Source: Dehalococcoidia bacterium UBA1141
GTDB taxonomy: Bacteria; Chloroflexota; Dehalococcoidia; Lucifugimonadales; UBA3495
Direction of reading: 5' to 3'
DNA length: 35,653 nt
Assembly: GCA_002311385.1 (NCBI GenBank)
Contig: DCAE01000019.1
Location: forward strand, 1 to 35,653
Part shown: positions 32,052 to 35,653 of the stretch, one piece after another
How positions within the stretch are numbered: the stretch's first letter is position 1
Layout: the number at the start of each line of letters is the position of its first letter
Notes under the pieces: model-generated
Databases searched by the model: none
Told to the model about the DNA's origin: nothing
Seen by the model: the letters and a program-made list of their open reading frames with translations, nothing else
Position numbers and translations under genes: made by a program

Positions 32052-33395
32052 ATGGCTTCTCAGATGTTGTCTAAAGAAGAGCTCAAGGAAAAAGCCAGCG
32101 ATGAGATAGATTCGCGGGCCGACGAGATTGTCGCTATAGCCAAAGCGATTCTCAAGAATCCTGAGCCGGGGTTTCGAGAAATCAAGACCGCTCAATTGGT
32201 GGCTGGCAAGCTGGCGGAGTTGGGCATTCCCTTCAGAGCCGGCTTAGCCGTTACCGGTGTGCGGGTGGATCTGGTTGGGGGAACCGCCGGTCCGGCTTTG
32301 GCAATTCTAGGAGAACTCGACTCCCTGATAGTGAATCAGCACCCCCACGCTGACCCCGTCACCGGCGCTGCCCACGCCTGCGGACACCACTGCCAGATAG
32401 CCATGATGTTCGGCGCTCTGTATGCACTGAACCAACCCGATGTGCTATCGGCTCTGAGCGGCCGTTTGATTTTCATGGCCGTTCCCGCCGAAGAATACAT
32501 CGAGATTGAATTCCGTGACAGTTTGCGGCGGGCTGGAAAGATTGATTTCTTGGGCGGGAAACCGGAGCTAATCAACGTAGGCGAGTTCGACGATATCAAT
32601 CTGGCAATGATGCTCCACACCACCAGCAATCCCGCCGAAAAGCAGCTATGCATCAGCGGCACCAACAACGGCACCATAGCCAAGAAGATTCAATTCATCG
32701 GCAAGGGTTCCCACGCCGGTGGAGCGCCTCATCTGGGAATCAACGCCCTTAACGCAGCCACCTTGGCCCTGAGCGCCATCCACTTTAATCGGGAAACATT
32801 CCGGGACGAAGACACTGTCAGAGTTCATCCCATCATCACCAAGGGGGGCGAGGCGGTCAGCGCTGTTCCTTCCGATGTGCGCATGGAGACCTTCGTCAGG
32901 GGACGGACCATGGACGCCATAATGGACGCCAACAAGAAGGTGGACCGGGCTCTAAGGGCCGGAGCCATGGCGGTGGGCGCCAGCGTTAACATCCAGACTA
33001 TTCCCGGATACATGCCCCTAGACCAGGATAAGAACCTATCCGAGGTTTTCCAGGCCAATGCCGAATCCCTGGTGGGCACTGACAACGTCGGATACGTCGC
33101 CCACCGCACCGGTTCCACAGACATGGGCGACATCAGCCAACTGATGCCAGCAATCCATCCCTACGTCGGCGGAGCCTCCGGCTTGGGCCACGGTGCGGAC
33201 TACGTGATTGAAGACTACGGCCTGGCGGTAATTACCGCCGCCAAAGTCTTGGCTGGGACGGCCATAGACCTGATGGCTGACGGAGCTAATTCGGCGGGCA
33301 AGATTATCGCCGGCCACCGGCCCAACATGACCATCGCCGAGTACCTGAAATCCATGCGAGAGATAGCCTCGGACGAAACCTACAAGGATGAATAA
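32052..33395 (+). CDS. M20-family amidohydrolase 1
   Basis: A 447-aa M20D-like metallopeptidase/amidohydrolase (AbgB-like). The first metal motif is H108-A-C110-G-H112-H-C-Q115; the general-base pair is in VPAEEYIEIE near residue 150; a dimerisation (lid) domain of about 100 residues starts near residue 195 (GKGSHAGGAPHLGINALNA). The D-x-H that often follows HACGH is replaced by H-C-Q. AAGGAG lies 9 bp before the ATG. Substrate probably an N-acyl or glutamyl conjugate; not determined. Tandem with a paralogue. Confidence 0.87.
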   Translation: MASQMLSKEELKEKASDEIDSRADEIVAIAKAILKNPEPGFREIKTAQLVAGKLAELGIPFRAGLAVTGVRVDLVGGTAGPALAILGELDSLIVNQHPHADPVTGAAHACGHHCQIAMMFGALYALNQPDVLSALSGRLIFMAVPAEEYIEIEFRDSLRRAGKIDFLGGKPELINVGEFDDINLAMMLHTTSNPAEKQLCISGTNNGTIAKKIQFIGKGSHAGGAPHLGINALNAATLALSAIHFNRETFRDEDTVRVHPIITKGGEAVSAVPSDVRMETFVRGRTMDAIMDANKKVDRALRAGAMAVGASVNIQTIPGYMPLDQDKNLSEVFQANAESLVGTDNVGYVAHRTGSTDMGDISQLMPAIHPYVGGASGLGHGADYVIEDYGLAVITAAKVLAGTAIDLMADGANSAGKIIAGHRPNMTIAEYLKSMREIASDETYKDE

Positions 33396-33415
33396 CCCAT
33401 CCTCTGATTCCAAAT

Positions 33416-33457
33416 CATGCTAAACCTGACATGCTAAACCCGACATGCTAAACATAG
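33416..33457 (+). repeat. 14-bp leader tandem repeat, third copy includes start codon
   Basis: CATGCTAAACCTGA, CATGCTAAACCCGA and CATGCTAAACATAG start at 33416, 33430 and 33444. The ATG in the third copy is the start of M20 amidohydrolase 2; the ATGs in the first two open nested six-codon frames (MLN-T/P-TC stop) that end inside the next copy. Confidence 0.85.
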
Positions 33458-34791
33458 AAGAACTCAAGCAAAAAGCTTGTTCCACCATAGACAAGCGAAA
33501 GAAAGACCTAATCAACATCGCCAAGGACGTTCTGGCCAATCCAGAGGCGGGGTTCCGCGAGACCCGCACCGCCAGCCTGGTAGCCAAGGAATTTGACCAG
33601 TTGGGCATCCCCCACAACGACGGGCTGGCAATCACCGGTGTAAAAGGCAGAATAGCCGGCGGGGCTGGTCCGGGTCCCAAGATTGCCGTCATCGGTGAGC
33701 TTGACTCGCTTATTGTCGAAGGGCACCCCTTCGCTGACCAAAAGACTTTCGCAGCCCACGCCTGTGGCCATCACTGCCAGATTGGGATGATGTTGGGAGC
33801 AACCATGGGCCTCATGACTCCAGAGGTTTTGAGCCAATTATCCGGCGAAATCGTCCCCTTCGCTGTCCCAGCAGAGGAATTTATCGAGGTCGAGCACCGC
33901 CTGCAACTCCGGGAGGAAGGCCGCTTGGAGTTTCTGGGCGGCAAGCAGGAATTGATTAGATTGGGCGAGTTCGACGATGTGGACATAGCGATGATGTGCC
34001 ATACCGCCAGCGACATGGGGGAACGCAAGTTCGCCATGGGCGGCACTAGCAACGGGCACATGGTTAAATATGTGAGGTTCATCGGCCGGGGTTCCCATGC
34101 TGGCGGAGCGCCCCACTTGGGTGTCAACGCTCTAAACGCAGCCACCTTCGCCATACAGGCTATGCATGCCAGCCGGGAGACCCACAAGCCAGAGGACACA
34201 GTGCGAGTCCATGGAATCATGACCAGAGGTGGAGAGGCGGTCAGCGCCGTACCCTCGGATGTCCGCTTGGAATGGCGCGTGCGGTCAGGCTCACCCCAAG
34301 CCGTGGTTCGCAACGGCGCTGTGGTGGACCGGTGCTTCAAGGCTGGCGCTCTGGCGGTGGGCGCATCCGTGGAGATTACCAACATCCCTGGCTATCTGCC
34401 GATGAGGCACCACGCCAAGCTGCAGGATATCTTCAACAGCAATTCGGTGTCTCTTCTGGGAGAATCCTCCACCCTGGTAATGCCGCCCCGCCGCAACCGG
34501 GGAGGCTCCACCGATATGGGTGACCTTAGCCACTTGATACCCGTCTGCCATCCCTATGCCAGCGGCGCAGTGGGGTCAGGGCACAGCAAAGAATATATTA
34601 TTGACGACTACGAAACCGCAGTGATCAACCCGGCCAAGATTATGGCCATGGTTGTGATCGACCTGTTGGCCGACGGAGCCGGGAAGGGGAAGGAGGTATC
34701 CGCCAGCCATCGCCCAGCAATGAACAAGCAGGCATACTTGAGGTTCCAGAGGGAGCAGGCCCAAGTAATCAGTTTCGACGGCAATGTCTGA
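33445..34791 (+). CDS. M20-family amidohydrolase 2
   Basis: A 448-aa paralogue of the preceding gene, with the same domain order and motif H105-A-C107-G-H109-H-C-Q112, VPAEEFIEVE and GRGSHAGGAPHLGVNALNA. Roughly half of positions are identical by eye, so the pair arose by tandem duplication and has diverged. No normal ribosome binding site is visible; the start lies in the third copy of a 14-bp repeat, and reinitiation from the short frames upstream is possible. It ends in an intrinsic terminator that overlaps the stop codon. Confidence 0.87.
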   Translation: MLNIEELKQKACSTIDKRKKDLINIAKDVLANPEAGFRETRTASLVAKEFDQLGIPHNDGLAITGVKGRIAGGAGPGPKIAVIGELDSLIVEGHPFADQKTFAAHACGHHCQIGMMLGATMGLMTPEVLSQLSGEIVPFAVPAEEFIEVEHRLQLREEGRLEFLGGKQELIRLGEFDDVDIAMMCHTASDMGERKFAMGGTSNGHMVKYVRFIGRGSHAGGAPHLGVNALNAATFAIQAMHASRETHKPEDTVRVHGIMTRGGEAVSAVPSDVRLEWRVRSGSPQAVVRNGAVVDRCFKAGALAVGASVEITNIPGYLPMRHHAKLQDIFNSNSVSLLGESSTLVMPPRRNRGGSTDMGDLSHLIPVCHPYASGAVGSGHSKEYIIDDYETAVINPAKIMAMVVIDLLADGAGKGKEVSASHRPAMNKQAYLRFQREQAQVISFDGNV

Positions 34792-34802
34792 TTGCCGTTT
34801 TT
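34778..34802 (+). terminator. Rho-independent terminator overlapping the stop codon
   Basis: Perfect 8-bp stem ACGGCAAT / ATTGCCGT with loop GTCTG and T-run TTTTT. The TGA stop (34789-34791) of M20 amidohydrolase 2 lies within the hairpin. Confidence 0.85.
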
Positions 34803-34842
34803 CGGACTAATCCGGTCCCAATCTACGGTCTGAGACTCCGTC

Positions 34843-35445
34843 CTAAACCCCCATAAAATGCATGGACGCCCCAGCAATCAGAGGGATGGTCAAGTTGTCG
34901 TCGGGATAACCCGGCGCAAGTTCCACCACACCGGCGATTAAAGCGCCAACCAGCAACCCCCAATGGTAGTCAACCGCTCCGGTTGCTGTCAGTACGCCAA
35001 CGGTAGCCAAGCCCAACCCAACGAAAGCCACCGTGCCGCCGGGAGACTTGCCGAATATTCTGGGGCCGGGCATGCGGCGACCCACCAATGCGGCGGTGGG
35101 GTCTCCCAAAGCAAGAAACAGCAGAACGGGCACCGCCACTTCAGCCCCAAAAAGAAGAAAAGCGAATAGAGCGCCCACAACCATATAGGTGGCCCCGGTA
35201 AATCTGCGTCCCTCGTCGGATTTCAGCAACGGCGAAAGCCAGTGCATGAATCGCTGGTTCAACCATTGGAACCGGAAGCGAATCAGGTCCAGGCAAAATC
35301 CTCCACCGGAAACCACTGCCAATGCTGCCACCATGCCCCATTCCGAAACGAAGATGCCAGCCAAGGGAATGGACGACCCAGCGATTAAATGAAACCACCG
35401 CCGCCAAATAGGCGGCGGTGGTTTTGTTTCAATTTGGTTTGCCAT
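34843..35445 (-). CDS. Dolichol kinase / phosphatidate cytidylyltransferase-like membrane protein
   Basis: A 200-aa polytopic membrane protein of the SEC59/Dgk1-like CTP-dependent lipid kinase family. Conserved features are RRWFHLIAGSSIPL near the N-terminus, EGRRFTGATYM in the middle, LALGDPTAALVGRR and GKSPGGTVAF in the C-terminal half, and about five hydrophobic helices. It probably phosphorylates an isoprenoid or diacylglycerol-type lipid with CTP. The first 17 codons contain a perfect 14-bp hairpin. Convergent with the M20 genes across a terminator. The start has only a weak binding site. Confidence 0.82.
   Translation of the reverse strand: MANQIETKPPPPIWRRWFHLIAGSSIPLAGIFVSEWGMVAALAVVSGGGFCLDLIRFRFQWLNQRFMHWLSPLLKSDEGRRFTGATYMVVGALFAFLLFGAEVAVPVLLFLALGDPTAALVGRRMPGPRIFGKSPGGTVAFVGLGLATVGVLTATGAVDYHWGLLVGALIAGVVELAPGYPDDNLTIPLIAGASMHFMGV
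35392..35424. terminator. Strong 14-bp hairpin inside the start of the lipid-kinase gene
   Basis: Perfect stem AAACCACCGCCGCC / GGCGGCGGTGGTTT with loop AAATA. On the plus strand it is followed by TGTTTC, terminator-like for transcripts from the left. On the minus strand it covers codons for the PPPPIWRRWF segment and could hinder translation or transcription of the gene. Confidence 0.45.
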
Positions 35446-35653
35446 ACTCTGCTAGATAATCCTCGCTTAACCGGATGGGGTGCGAGCGGGTCGTTATTAT
35501 CATATGCGGTCCCAATTCTTGAAAGATTCCCGCATGCGGAAAACAACGTTGAACGAAGTCGTAAAGGCGCCTTTTCTCCGGTGCGGTAATCCATTAAATC
35601 GCCCCTGTTGAGCGGATTAAAAAGTAACCGTGATTGAATCACCGGCCAGCCAC
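35446..35653. other. Right-edge intergenic sequence
   Basis: About 208 bp upstream of the lipid-kinase gene to the window end. No supported gene, terminator or repeat was recognised; it would hold that gene's promoter. Confidence 0.4.

Noticed and set aside
33771..34385. 204-codon minus-strand frame opposite M20 amidohydrolase 2
   Set aside because: Shadow frame without motif or start signal.

Overview
The window reads as bacterial chromosome of roughly 55-58% GC. It is densely packed with catabolic oxidoreductases and hydrolases and has many short non-coding repeats between operons. I found no rRNA, tRNA, phage gene, transposase or CRISPR array. The mix (HpaB-type flavin monooxygenase, luciferase-like monooxygenase, several Rieske ring-hydroxylating oxygenase subunits, two unrelated extradiol dioxygenases, M20 and COG1228 amidohydrolases, LutABC) resembles what is described for Chloroflexota of the SAR202/Dehalococcoidia type, which degrade recalcitrant organic matter. 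That assignment is inference from gene content; no phylogenetic marker lies in the window.

Layout. 1-5.1 kb: HpaB-like monooxygenase, YfcE-like phosphoesterase, COG1228 amidohydrolase, luciferase-like monooxygenase, and an isolated 89-aa Cys-rich protein with a possibly structured leader and a strong terminator. 5.3-10.2 kb, all minus strand: zinc alcohol dehydrogenase, LsrF/class I aldolase, two-domain rhodanese, OsmC protein and MetE-like methyltransferase. 10.3-14.6 kb, minus strand: an Asp-box beta-propeller next to a vWA / PP2C / kinase operon, i.e. a YegL-YegK-YegI or TerY-P signalling triad. 15-24.1 kb, plus strand: an aromatic-ring degradation island with a class III (LigB-type) extradiol dioxygenase, Rieske alpha 1, type I (BphC-type) extradiol dioxygenase, beta-hydroxyacid dehydrogenase, Rieske alpha 2, Rieske beta, two small unknown proteins and a ThDP enzyme. 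24.3-26 kb, minus strand: Tag-like glycosylase and glycine/D-amino-acid oxidase. 26.2-29.6 kb: LutA, LutB, LutC for lactate oxidation. 29.7-30.6 kb: degenerate MNT plus HEPN pair. 30.6-35.4 kb: glycerate kinase, two tandem paralogous M20 amidohydrolases and a dolichol-kinase-like membrane protein.

How the genes fit together. The island can plausibly dihydroxylate an aromatic ring (Rieske alpha/beta), cleave the catechol (either extradiol enzyme) and process the products (dehydrogenase, ThDP lyase or decarboxylase). HpaB and the luciferase-like enzyme may add further oxygenation steps. No ferredoxin or reductase for the Rieske enzymes is present, so electrons must come from elsewhere. LutABC, glycerate kinase and ThiO-like oxidase would handle small hydroxy and amino acids.

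Features outside the usual categories. At least nine gene leaders carry 2-3 tandem copies of unrelated 9-16 bp units directly upstream of the start codon. Several intergenic regions hold MITE-like inverted-repeat elements. Several enzymes have substitutions at expected catalytic positions: Gln for a metal-ligand His in the LigB-type enzyme, Ser for the second Cys in OsmC, and H-x3-H spacing in both Rieske alphas. Several gene starts were moved from the longest open frame on the basis of Shine-Dalgarno position, including GTG and TTG starts.
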